A stretch of DNA of 11,616 nt, taken from the NCBI GenBank assembly GCA_041485125.1, contig JBGPIT010000133.1:1-11616 (forward strand), in the 5' to 3' direction. A program made the translations under genes and the position numbers. This document shows positions 1 to 6,008 of the stretch, in pieces. Position 1 is the stretch's first letter, and each line of letters begins with the position of its first letter. The stretch comes from JBGPIT01 sp041485125. Lineage in GTDB: Bacteria; Desulfobacterota; Binatia; UTPRO1. Under the pieces are notes generated by a model. That model made no database searches, had not been told where the DNA came from, and saw only the letters and a list, made by a program, of their open reading frames with translations.

Positions 1-249
1 GCCAACGAAGCCAAGCATGGTGTGTCCTTCGAGGAAGCTCTGCCAGTGTTCAGCGATCCGCTGGCACGCATCTTCGACGATCCGGACCACTCGAGCACGG
101 AAGAACGCGAGATCATCATCGGCCACTCGAAGAGCCAACGCTTGCTCGTTGTCTGCTTCGCGGAGCGGCGCGACGCTGTTCGGATCGTCAGTGCTCGCAA
201 GGCCACGAGACAGGAGCGCAAGGACTATGAAGAAAGAACCTCGTCGTAA
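1..249 (+). CDS. brnT: BrnT-family ribonuclease toxin (5' partial)
   Basis: This is the C-terminal 82 residues of a BrnT (DUF497) toxin. The frame is already open at base 1, so the start and roughly the first ten residues lie outside the window. Visible family hallmarks are the N-terminal block NEAKHGVSFEEA followed by VFSDP, the central REIIIGHS strand, and the closing block RIVSARKATRQERKDYE, which is typical of BrnT. BrnT proteins are RelE-fold ribonucleases that cut RNA and arrest growth when not bound by their antitoxin; they usually sit first in a two-gene operon. Here the downstream gene overlaps the last 23 bases, as expected for a toxin-antitoxin pair. The internal ATG at 22 is not the real start, because conserved residues precede it. 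Family assignment is confident. Activity is inferred, since the missing N-terminus cannot be checked. Confidence 0.88.
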   Translation, partial: ANEAKHGVSFEEALPVFSDPLARIFDDPDHSSTEEREIIIGHSKSQRLLVVCFAERRDAVRIVSARKATRQERKDYEERTSS

Positions 250-475
250 GCGCCCGCGGGGGGACGGGAACGAGATGCGGCCGGAGTACCGCTTCAACTA
301 CGGCAAGGCACGCCCGAACCGCTTCGCACGCAGAATCCCAGCTGATGCCGTTGCGGTTGTCCTCGATCCAGACGTTGCGTCGGTATTTGGTTCATCGGAC
401 AAGGTGAACGCACTGCTGCGCTCTGTGATTCTGGCGATGCCGGAACGAAGCCGCAAACGAGCGAAGGCCGGCTGA
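227..475 (+). CDS. antitoxin-like partner of BrnT
   Basis: This 82-residue basic protein has its ATG inside the last codons of the BrnT gene (23-nt overlap), with AGGAG (212-216) and AAGGA (220-224) upstream. A longer in-frame ORF reaches back to base 17, but it only shadows the toxin, so 227 is the better start. The first 16 residues are very basic (KKEPRRKRPR). A block around EYRFNYGKARPNRFARR resembles the linker that precedes the DNA- and toxin-binding part in many BrnT-linked antitoxins. It is followed by VVLDPDVASVFGSSDKVNALLRSVI, a strand-then-helix pattern. This resembles proteins commonly annotated as hypothetical or antitoxin beside BrnT rather than canonical CopG-type BrnA. The likely role is to neutralise the toxin and autoregulate the operon. 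Position supports the pairing strongly; sequence supports it only moderately. Confidence 0.7.
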   Translation: MKKEPRRKRPRGDGNEMRPEYRFNYGKARPNRFARRIPADAVAVVLDPDVASVFGSSDKVNALLRSVILAMPERSRKRAKAG

Positions 476-560
476 CACGCCCATGAAGCCGCGCGCGGCC
501 GTCCTCGCCTGTAGCGCACGATGTTTGGCTGGACGGTTGAGAGCTGAATCGGGCGGGCGG

Positions 561-842
561 TCAGTCAGTGATGTGCCCGCGGATCTCGTCCTCGTACTCG
601 GGGAAGTAGCGGCCGACCACGGGTAACGCGAAGCTCGACAGGATCGACTCCTTCGGCTCCCGGTCGAGCAGGAACTCGAAGGACCGGCGCACGAGCTCGG
701 ACGCGGGGATCTTCCCGCCGGTGAGCTTCCGGTAATAGGCGTCGTCGACCGTCACTGTGTGCGAGGTGCTCGACTTTCCCTCGGTCACGGTGACGCGGAG
801 CTCGCCAGGTCGAAGCTCGTGGACGTCGATCGATGCGGGCAT
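561..842 (-). CDS. small conserved protein of unknown function
   Basis: This 93-residue acidic protein has no signal peptide or membrane segment. A beta-rich N-terminus (ELRVTVTEGKSSTSHTVTVD, residues 14-33) is followed by a helical part. The C-terminal block around ELVRRSFEFLLDREPKESIL (49-68), then LPVVGRYFPEYE (73-84), looks like a conserved motif of small uncharacterised bacterial proteins, though I cannot give a named family. The start ATG lies 2 nt past the stop of the Uma2-family gene, so the two are almost certainly co-transcribed and translationally coupled. No good Shine-Dalgarno is visible apart from the weak GAG in the preceding codons. A role linked to the nuclease-like neighbour, for example as a partner or inhibitor, is possible but is inferred from position only. 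Confidence 0.72.
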   Translation of the reverse strand: MPASIDVHELRPGELRVTVTEGKSSTSHTVTVDDAYYRKLTGGKIPASELVRRSFEFLLDREPKESILSSFALPVVGRYFPEYEDEIRGHITD

Positions 843-844
843 GG

Positions 845-1432
845 CTACTCGCGATTGGGGTCGGGGACCGGTAACAGGTCGGCGACCGCGATCGCTATCG
901 TGGGCAACGCGGCGATCGTCAGCGATTCGCCACGCCGTGCGACGCGACGCTCGCGATACGTGCGTGTGCGGGGCTCGGGGGAGCTCAGCGCTTCGACGCA
1001 GTCGTCACGGAGGTTGACGATCCAGTACTCCGGGATGTTCGCGCCCGCATAGATGCGCGCCTTGGTGATTCGGTCCTGGGCGAGGGATGTGTCGCTAATC
1101 TCGACGGCAAGGAGCGCCGTTTTCGGATGCGCTTCGCCGTAGTCGTCATATGTGCCCGTCACAACGGCAACGTCGGGCTCGGGTGCCGAGAACGCGCTTA
1201 CGACGATCGGCACCTGAACCCGGACGACGACGTTCGAGGATACCGTCGCCAGCATCAACGTGCGCATGGCGCGAGTGATGGCGCTTGCATGTCGAGGTCC
1301 CGTCGGAGCCACGGCGACGATCACTCCGTCGAGGAGCTCGACGCGATCGTCCGGTCCGATCGCGCCCTCGTCCACCAGCTGGAAATAACGCTCCGCCGTG
1401 AAGCGGTCGTCGGTCGTGATCGCAGTATCCAT
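845..1432 (-). CDS. Uma2-family (DUF820) PD-(D/E)XK nuclease-like protein
   Basis: This 195-residue protein matches the Uma2/DUF820 fold, a restriction-endonuclease-like superfamily of mostly unknown biological role. The family order is intact: an N-terminal helix leading to RVELLDGVIV (E32 region), the helix GPRHASAITRAMRTL, an APEPDVAVV block with PD at 86-87, LLAVEIS with E111, D120 and K124 in QDRITKARIYA, and the diagnostic PEYWIVN (134-140). These acidic and Lys residues correspond to the presumed metal-binding nuclease site, so it looks catalytically competent. The start ATG at 1432 fits the family's usual 180-200 residues; the frame stays open to 2017, but that extension runs antisense to the secreted-protein gene and is not credible. 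No clear Shine-Dalgarno is visible. It is first in a two-gene unit with the 93-residue gene 2 nt downstream. Uma2 genes are often multicopy in genomes and may be mobile. Confidence 0.9.
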   Translation of the reverse strand: MDTAITTDDRFTAERYFQLVDEGAIGPDDRVELLDGVIVAVAPTGPRHASAITRAMRTLMLATVSSNVVVRVQVPIVVSAFSAPEPDVAVVTGTYDDYGEAHPKTALLAVEISDTSLAQDRITKARIYAGANIPEYWIVNLRDDCVEALSSPEPRTRTYRERRVARRGESLTIAALPTIAIAVADLLPVPDPNRE

Positions 1433-1546
1433 GGCACGGACAGTAGCAGCTCGCTCCACCTCCCAGAAGTGCGCGAGCGGCTCGCGCCGGGCCAGAGCTA
1501 CTCGTCGCCATTCGGTCCGACGTGGACGCGCGCCGGCCCGCGACGG

Positions 1547-1576
1547 TTGACGGCCGGCGCCGGTATTTGCTGTATC
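1547..1576 (+). promoter_or_regulatory. possible sigma70-type promoter of the secreted-protein gene
   Basis: TTGACG (1547-1552) is a 5/6 match to the -35 consensus, followed after 18 bp by TGTATC (1571-1576), a weak -10. The spacer holds a 10-bp perfect palindrome (1554-1563), which could be an operator but is also the kind of GC palindrome expected by chance here. Transcription from it would give a leader of about 30 nt ahead of the strong AGGAGG ribosome binding site at 1605-1610. The tentative part is the -10. Confidence 0.3.
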
Positions 1577-1615
1577 CGCCCGATCATTCCGCCGTCCCGA
1601 GTACAGGAGGTTCCG

Positions 1616-2194
1616 ATGAGGTCGCTGAGTCCGCTGCTCGCGGTAGTCCTCGTGTCGATGCTGTCCGTCGCCGTCGCGGCAACGGCGCTGGCGCAAGCGG
1701 AAGCGTCCCGCTCGGCGACGGTCGTGCGGCCGATGACCCTGACGGACGCGCAGGTCCGCGGCTTTTTCGACGCGATGGACGAGCTGCACCCGGCGACAGC
1801 GGGCACGCACGTCGACGTGAACCCGAGCCGTCCCGAGGCGTTCGCGCAGGCGCTCCAGGTTTCCGGCGAGTCCGAGGCCGTTCTCCGCAAGCATGGCTTC
1901 GCGAGCACGGCCGATTTCCAGCAGGTCGCGTACAACGCCGCGATGGCCTACGGCGTCGTCGAACAAGGCGGCACGGCCGCCGCCCGCAAGGGCGTGGACC
2001 GGACGGCGGCCGAGCAAGCGGCCGCCCTAGAGAAGATGAAAGAGCACATGACGCCGCAGCAGATCGAAGTGCTGAAGGCGCAGGTGGCAGCGGCGATGGC
2101 CCGCGGCGGATCGCTCGGCGACGTCCCCGAGGGAAACGTCGAGCTCATGACGAAGTATCGCGATCGGATGAAGCGGCTCGGAGAGGGCCGATGA
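1616..2194 (+). CDS. exported protein of unknown function
   Basis: This 192-residue protein has a clear Sec signal peptide: MRS, a hydrophobic core (LSPLLAVVLVSMLSVAVAAT), then a likely cut after ALAQA or nearby (residues 25-29). The mature part is mostly helical. It includes LTDAQVRGFFDAMDELHPAT (42-61), an Ala-rich stretch AAEQAAALEKMKEHMTPQQI (131-150), and a charged C-terminus ending KYRDRMKRLGEGR. There are no cysteines and no catalytic motif I recognise. The start is set by a perfect AGGAGG at 1605-1610, five bases before the ATG. The same frame is open back to 1127, but that part shadows the Uma2 gene. Its stop overlaps the next start (ATGA, 2191-2194), so it was built as an operon with the OmpA-type gene that is now broken. 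A periplasmic role is likely; the specific function is unknown. Confidence 0.8.
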   Translation: MRSLSPLLAVVLVSMLSVAVAATALAQAEASRSATVVRPMTLTDAQVRGFFDAMDELHPATAGTHVDVNPSRPEAFAQALQVSGESEAVLRKHGFASTADFQQVAYNAAMAYGVVEQGGTAAARKGVDRTAAEQAAALEKMKEHMTPQQIEVLKAQVAAAMARGGSLGDVPEGNVELMTKYRDRMKRLGEGR

Positions 2195-2522
2195 GGCGGC
2201 CTGCCGCTCTCGTGGTGCTCGCGGCCACCGTGCCGCTCGACGCTCGAGATCTTCCGCAACTACTGCGACGCGCTCGACAAGGCCGGCGCAGAGATTCTCT
2301 ACACCGGCGAGGAAAACGGGTGCGGACCGGCCTTCGCCCGCAGCGCGTGGAGCCGCTTCAACGGCCTCTTCGCCGCCTCCGACGGCAATCCGCGCTACCT
2401 CGCCGCGCACGTCCTGTGGCCCGGCTCGACGCCCACGGCTCGGCCGGCTTGCGCCGATCGCGCCGAGCACGACGGAGCAAGGCAAGCAGCGCAATCGCCG
2501 CGTCGAGCTCGTCGCGCGCTGA
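2191..2522 (+). pseudogene. collapsed OmpA-family outer-membrane protein gene
   Basis: Three reading frames carry successive pieces of one protein. Frame 1 from the ATG at 2191 gives a signal-peptide start, MRRPAALVVLAAT. Frame 2 from about 2234 gives RSTLEIFRNYCDALDKAG, then AEILYTGEENGCGPAFARSA and NPRYLAAHVLWPG (to about 2420). I recognise this as the middle domain found N-terminal to OmpA domains (DUF4892-like, tentative). Frame 3 from about 2439 gives LAPIAPSTTEQGKQRNRRVELVAR and a stop at 2520-2522, the classic end of an OmpA peptidoglycan-binding domain (NRRVEL). The whole is about 110 codons where the family needs roughly 300 or more. Both junctions are therefore out-of-frame internal deletions, not simple frameshifts. 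Straight translation from 2191 would give a 117-residue nonsense product ending at 2544. The start overlaps the upstream stop as ATGA. Confidence 0.82.
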
Positions 2523-2594
2523 TCGCCTGCGCGGCGATGCGTGAGGGGTCGAGCGCGAGACGCCGGTCGTCGGCGCACGCCTGATCAACTCATC

Positions 2595-5036
2595 TCATGG
2601 GTGCGGATCGAGGCGGATCACCTCGTCCGTCCGCATGTCCGCCAATGCCACCTGGCCCTGCGGCGTGACGTCGATGCCGCGGAAGGAGTGATACCGGCCC
2701 GCGCTCAGATCGCCGAGCGTCTCGAGGCCGATATAGAGGACGCCGGTCGGCGCGCCCGCCTTCCAGGCCGCGACGTCCACGTAACCGAACGTCGACGCGC
2801 TCCGATCGACGGCGCCGCCGGCCTCGTTAGCGAGCGTGAACCAGAGGCGAGTGCCGACCAAGTCGATCGAGTGCATCGCCACGTCCGGCGAGCGGACGGG
2901 AACGTGAATCTCCTTCATGCAGGGATTCTGTCCATTCACGAGAGCCGTGCAGCTGCTGCCGTGCTTGTCGAACCGGATGAGGTCGTTGTCGCCGTACTCG
3001 TTGAGGTAGACCGCCTCGGCGTCGACGCGGATCTGCCACGGGAAGCCGTGGGCAAGTGTGGTGCCGATCGAGTCTGGTAGGGGGAACGTCTCCACGTTGC
3101 CGCCGGCGAGCGGGTAGCGGCCGACGACGTTGCCGGAGCCGAAATTCGCGAAGGTGCTGAACCAGACGTAGCCGTCGGTGGCGTCGACGACGACGTGCGC
3201 GGGGAAGCCCGCGCTCGCCGGCAACGCGATCTCGTGGATGCAGCCCTGCTGCGTCGGCGAGGTGCAACGATTGGCGGTTTCCGCTGCCTGCACGGCCTGC
3301 GCGTTGCCGTAATCGAGGAAATTGTTGCACGGCCACGCGAACGTCGCGGGGTCGAGCCAGCCGAGCACTTTCCGCGAGCTCTCCAAGAACCAGATCCGCT
3401 GACCGTCCGACGCGATGCCAATGACCGCGGCGTTGTCGCCCGGCACGTGGATGGCGCACATGCGGTCGTCGTCCGGCGTCGCCGCGGAATCGACGCCGTT
3501 CCGATCGAAGCGGACGATGCGACTGTAGTTCGCCACGCCCGTGAAGAAGAGGCCGCCGCCCTGGGTGAACCAGACGGCGCTGCCGGTGTCGATGACGCGC
3601 TCGCCGAGCTCCGTGTAGGCGACGTTCCGAGGATTGCCGGACAGCCCCGAGCCGAACGGCGTCACCCGCTCGTACAGACCGGACGACGGGTTCCACGCCC
3701 GCGCGGTCGGCACGTCGTGATGCGTGAGCGCGCCGCCCGCGACGTGCGCGATGCCGTAGCTGAACTCGCCAAGCTGCCAGATGCCGCCCGCGGAATCGAA
3801 CGTCACGTCGAGCGCGTCACCGGTCGTCGGTCGCGCCTGGGTATCGTAGTACGCGCTCGTGAAGTCGGTGCTCCAGGTGCGCGACGACCATGTGGCGAGC
3901 GATTGTTGCTGGCCGACGATCACCTGCTTGAAGTCCTTGTCCTCGGTGATCACCGCCGCGACGTTGGCGTTGGCGGCGACCGTCGAGCCGCTCGGCACGA
4001 TCGGGTAGAACGTCCCGGTTCGGGGTGCGGTCAACGGAATCGCGGTGCCGCCGCTCGAGGGTGCCAGGTTGCCGACGACCGTGCCCTGATTCACCGACTG
4101 GAAGCCGACCGTGAAGGTGACGACGCCCGCCTGCGGCGCGTAGATGTCGAAGCGGTTCGAGCACCGGCCGCCGAAGATGCAGCTCGTGACCTTGAACTGG
4201 TGGACGCCCTGCGTGAGCGCGCTCGCGGGCACGGTATACGTCGGCTGCGTCACCCAGGTGCCGATATTCAGGCTCGGCGCCTCCACGAACCACCAGTTGC
4301 CGGAGCCGCTCCACGAGAGCGTGAGACTCTGACCGGCCGGCACGAACTGCCGGTAGTCGCCGGCGAAGTGCGCCGGCCGCACGTTGAAGACGAACGGAAC
4401 GCCATCGCTGCAGAGCGCCGGCACGTTCGAGTTGGATGGCGGTCGCTCGCAGTACTGAATCGTATAGATGTTCCGGCCGATCGCGAGGGCGCTCGCCGGC
4501 ACGGGGTAGGTTCCCGTCGTCGGTTGATTGTCCGCGATCGGAGGCGCGAACGGAGCGGTGCCGTAGATGCGCACGAACCCCGCGGAGCTCGGCGCGTGCT
4601 GCCACCAAATCGACTGCTGCTGGACGTTCAGCATGTCGACGTCGACGTTCGCCGTCTGGCTAGCCGGTGCCGGGAGATCGAGGACGGTGATCTCGACGGT
4701 CTGGGTGGCGAACTCCAAGGCCGCGTTGCGGACCGACAGCGTGTAGCGGTACACGCCGCCGTTCGTCACGCGCTTCGTCGTCGAGCAGCCCGGCGGCTGC
4801 GGCAGGGTGCGACAGGCCTGGGCGCGAAACCCGATGTCGTCGTAGATGTAGAGCAGGTTCGACGAATCGCCACCCGAGACCTGCCAATCGAGGGTGATCA
4901 GGTTGAGGTCCGATCGCGTCGCCGTGAAGTGCTGAATGGTCGGCGGCGTCGCGCCGGCCGGAGACGCGATGGCGACGGCGACCAGAGCTGCAAGGACGAT
5001 CTCGATGCGGCGGGGCCTACACGATTGAGCGGCCAT
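2595..5036 (-). CDS. exported protein with beta-sandwich modules and Vgb-like seven-bladed propeller
   Basis: This 813-residue protein has an N-terminal signal peptide (basic MAAQSCRPRR, hydrophobic IEIVLAALVAVAIA, cut near SPAGA, residue 29). Three Ig/fibronectin-like beta-sandwich modules follow (about 30-125, 126-220, 221-310), then a linker to about 400. From about 405 to the end there are seven spaced blade signals: GGIWQLGE (417), SAVWFTQG (486), QRIWFLES (546), GYVWFSTF (622), EAVYLNEY (674), TRLWFTLA (729) and QVALADMR (795). This pattern, with IWFTE-like strands, is that of streptogramin B lyase (Vgb)-type propellers. Most large exported members are not known to be lyases, so antibiotic inactivation should not be assumed. 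Paired cysteines occur throughout (such as 75/84, 196/209, 286/292), which fits a periplasmic or outer-surface location. AGGAGG at 5041-5046, 4 nt from the ATG, fixes the start; the 312 open codons upstream are not coding. Confidence 0.85.
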   Translation of the reverse strand: MAAQSCRPRRIEIVLAALVAVAIASPAGATPPTIQHFTATRSDLNLITLDWQVSGGDSSNLLYIYDDIGFRAQACRTLPQPPGCSTTKRVTNGGVYRYTLSVRNAALEFATQTVEITVLDLPAPASQTANVDVDMLNVQQQSIWWQHAPSSAGFVRIYGTAPFAPPIADNQPTTGTYPVPASALAIGRNIYTIQYCERPPSNSNVPALCSDGVPFVFNVRPAHFAGDYRQFVPAGQSLTLSWSGSGNWWFVEAPSLNIGTWVTQPTYTVPASALTQGVHQFKVTSCIFGGRCSNRFDIYAPQAGVVTFTVGFQSVNQGTVVGNLAPSSGGTAIPLTAPRTGTFYPIVPSGSTVAANANVAAVITEDKDFKQVIVGQQQSLATWSSRTWSTDFTSAYYDTQARPTTGDALDVTFDSAGGIWQLGEFSYGIAHVAGGALTHHDVPTARAWNPSSGLYERVTPFGSGLSGNPRNVAYTELGERVIDTGSAVWFTQGGGLFFTGVANYSRIVRFDRNGVDSAATPDDDRMCAIHVPGDNAAVIGIASDGQRIWFLESSRKVLGWLDPATFAWPCNNFLDYGNAQAVQAAETANRCTSPTQQGCIHEIALPASAGFPAHVVVDATDGYVWFSTFANFGSGNVVGRYPLAGGNVETFPLPDSIGTTLAHGFPWQIRVDAEAVYLNEYGDNDLIRFDKHGSSCTALVNGQNPCMKEIHVPVRSPDVAMHSIDLVGTRLWFTLANEAGGAVDRSASTFGYVDVAAWKAGAPTGVLYIGLETLGDLSAGRYHSFRGIDVTPQGQVALADMRTDEVIRLDPHP

Positions 5037-5227
5037 AGTCCCTCCTGGACGTCGGCGATCGTTATCGGTCAGCTTCCAGCCCACCCGCGATAGGGCAGCT
5101 CCGCTTCGGAATGCAAGCGAAATGTTTCCCTGGACGGGCTCCTGCCGACTCGCACTCCGTGTTGCCCCATCAGCCGACACATCGACCGTTGAATCGCGCC
5201 GCCGGCGTCGATGCGCAACGCGCGCCG

Positions 5228-5869
5228 TCAGCCGCGGCCGTTCGTCGCCAGCACGCGCTCGCGGACACGCGCGATGCGCTCGTTGCCCCAGAAGAGCTCG
5301 TCGCCGACGAGATAGCTCGGCACGCCGAAGATCCCCTTCGCCTCCGCCTCTGCACGGATGCGATCGTGGAGCGCGCGTCCTTCGCCGGCGAGGAACGCGT
5401 CGAACCCCGCCGTCTGCACGCCCGCCGTCTCGAGCTCGCGCGTGACGGCCTCGATGTCGCCGATGTCCAGCTCGCGCTTCCAGAATCGCTCGAACACCCG
5501 ATCGTGAAATGGATGGATGCGGCCGGCGCGCGCGGCCCAGAGAAAGCCGACGTGGGCGACGGAGCTGTCGAAGATCTTCCGCGGGCCGCGGATCACGAGC
5601 CCGCGCCGCGCCGCCTCGCGCCGGCAGTCCATGTAGGCATAGCGGACGCGCCGCCACTGGTGCGCGCTGCGCGTGCCGACGACGTCGTTCCCGCCGTCGT
5701 CGAGCCGCGCGTCGCCGAGATAGCTCGGGACGTCGAGCGTGTACGGCAAGCGCTCGATCACGATGCCGAGATCCGACTCGAGCTCGTCCGTCGCCTGCTG
5801 TGCCAGGTAGGCGTACGGGCTCTTGTAGTCGAAGTAGTGGATGACGGTGCAGGTCGCGCGAGACGTCAC
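5228..5869 (-). CDS. DsbA-fold 2-hydroxychromene-2-carboxylate isomerase family protein
   Basis: This 213-residue protein belongs to the thioredoxin-fold HCCA isomerase/DSBA oxidoreductase group (kappa-class GST-like). These enzymes use glutathione and a Ser in place of CXXC; the model member isomerises 2-hydroxychromene-2-carboxylate in naphthalene breakdown. Visible hallmarks are YFDYKSPYAYLAQ with the active-site-type S17, no CXXC motif, a helical insertion (residues 65-170), and the near-C-terminal GVPSYLVGDELFWGNERI (182-199) with the cis-proline of the fold. Length is normal for the family. No aromatic-degradation genes are nearby, so the substrate is unknown. The start is uncertain: GTG at 5869 gives a family-like N-terminus, GTG at 5905 would add 12 residues, and neither has a good Shine-Dalgarno. 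A 7-bp dyad covers the 5869 start. The cytoplasmic location is inferred from lack of a signal peptide. Confidence 0.88.
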   Translation of the reverse strand: MTSRATCTVIHYFDYKSPYAYLAQQATDELESDLGIVIERLPYTLDVPSYLGDARLDDGGNDVVGTRSAHQWRRVRYAYMDCRREAARRGLVIRGPRKIFDSSVAHVGFLWAARAGRIHPFHDRVFERFWKRELDIGDIEAVTRELETAGVQTAGFDAFLAGEGRALHDRIRAEAEAKGIFGVPSYLVGDELFWGNERIARVRERVLATNGRG

Positions 5870-5881
5870 ACGTGGTGACGT
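5863..5881. repeat. 19-bp dyad over the isomerase start
   Basis: Two perfect 7-bp arms, ACGTCAC (5863-5869) and GTGACGT (5875-5881), are separated by 5 bp. The centre also contains the palindrome CACGTG (5869-5874). The left arm includes the complement of the candidate GTG start at 5869. It could be a repressor operator, or an RNA hairpin limiting access to that start; chance occurrence is possible. Confidence 0.45.
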
Positions 5882-5950
5882 ACACCAGCTCGGGCTCGTA
5901 TGCACCGCGGCGTTGTCGACACCGAGTATGCGCTGCTTTTTCAGGGTCCG

Positions 5951-5987
5951 CCGCGCGGGAACGGGAGAGCATCCCGTTCCCGCGCGG
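5951..5987. terminator. strong 16-bp hairpin downstream of the collagen-like gene
   Basis: Left arm 5951-5966 and right arm 5972-5987 are perfect 16-bp reverse complements with a 5-nt loop (gagca, 5967-5971). It begins 21 nt after the collagen-like stop, the right place for a transcript terminator on the minus strand. No U-tract follows on that strand: the nearby run of five T (5937-5941) is on the plus strand, so it would read as A in the minus transcript. It may be a GC-rich intrinsic terminator without a tail, a 3'-end stabiliser, or a boundary that sets relative expression of the downstream isomerase gene. Confidence 0.6.
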
Positions 5988-6008
5988 TGGAGTCAGCTGA
6001 GCCGCGCT

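Noticed and set aside
488..499. 12-bp GC palindrome after the BrnT operon as terminator
   Set aside because: No loop and no T run follow; such GC palindromes arise by chance in this composition.
1433..2017. N-terminal extension of the Uma2 gene to 390 residues
   Set aside because: The extra part is antisense to a well-supported exported-protein gene and has no Uma2 character; family length fits ATG 1432.
3195..5093. 632-codon plus-strand open frame
   Set aside because: Antisense to the propeller gene, rich in Arg/Ala/Asp/Val, no domain or ribosome binding site; a mirror of codon bias.
5087..5116. Minus-strand promoter for the propeller gene (TTGCAT, 18 bp, TATCGC)
   Set aside because: Only the -35 is convincing and the -10 matches half of consensus; too weak to list as a feature.
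5037..5972. Open frame extending the propeller protein by 312 codons upstream
   Set aside because: It is Arg/Ala-rich composition typical of GC-rich shadow frames and overlaps the real isomerase gene on the same strand. AGGAGG plus a signal peptide fix the start at 5036.
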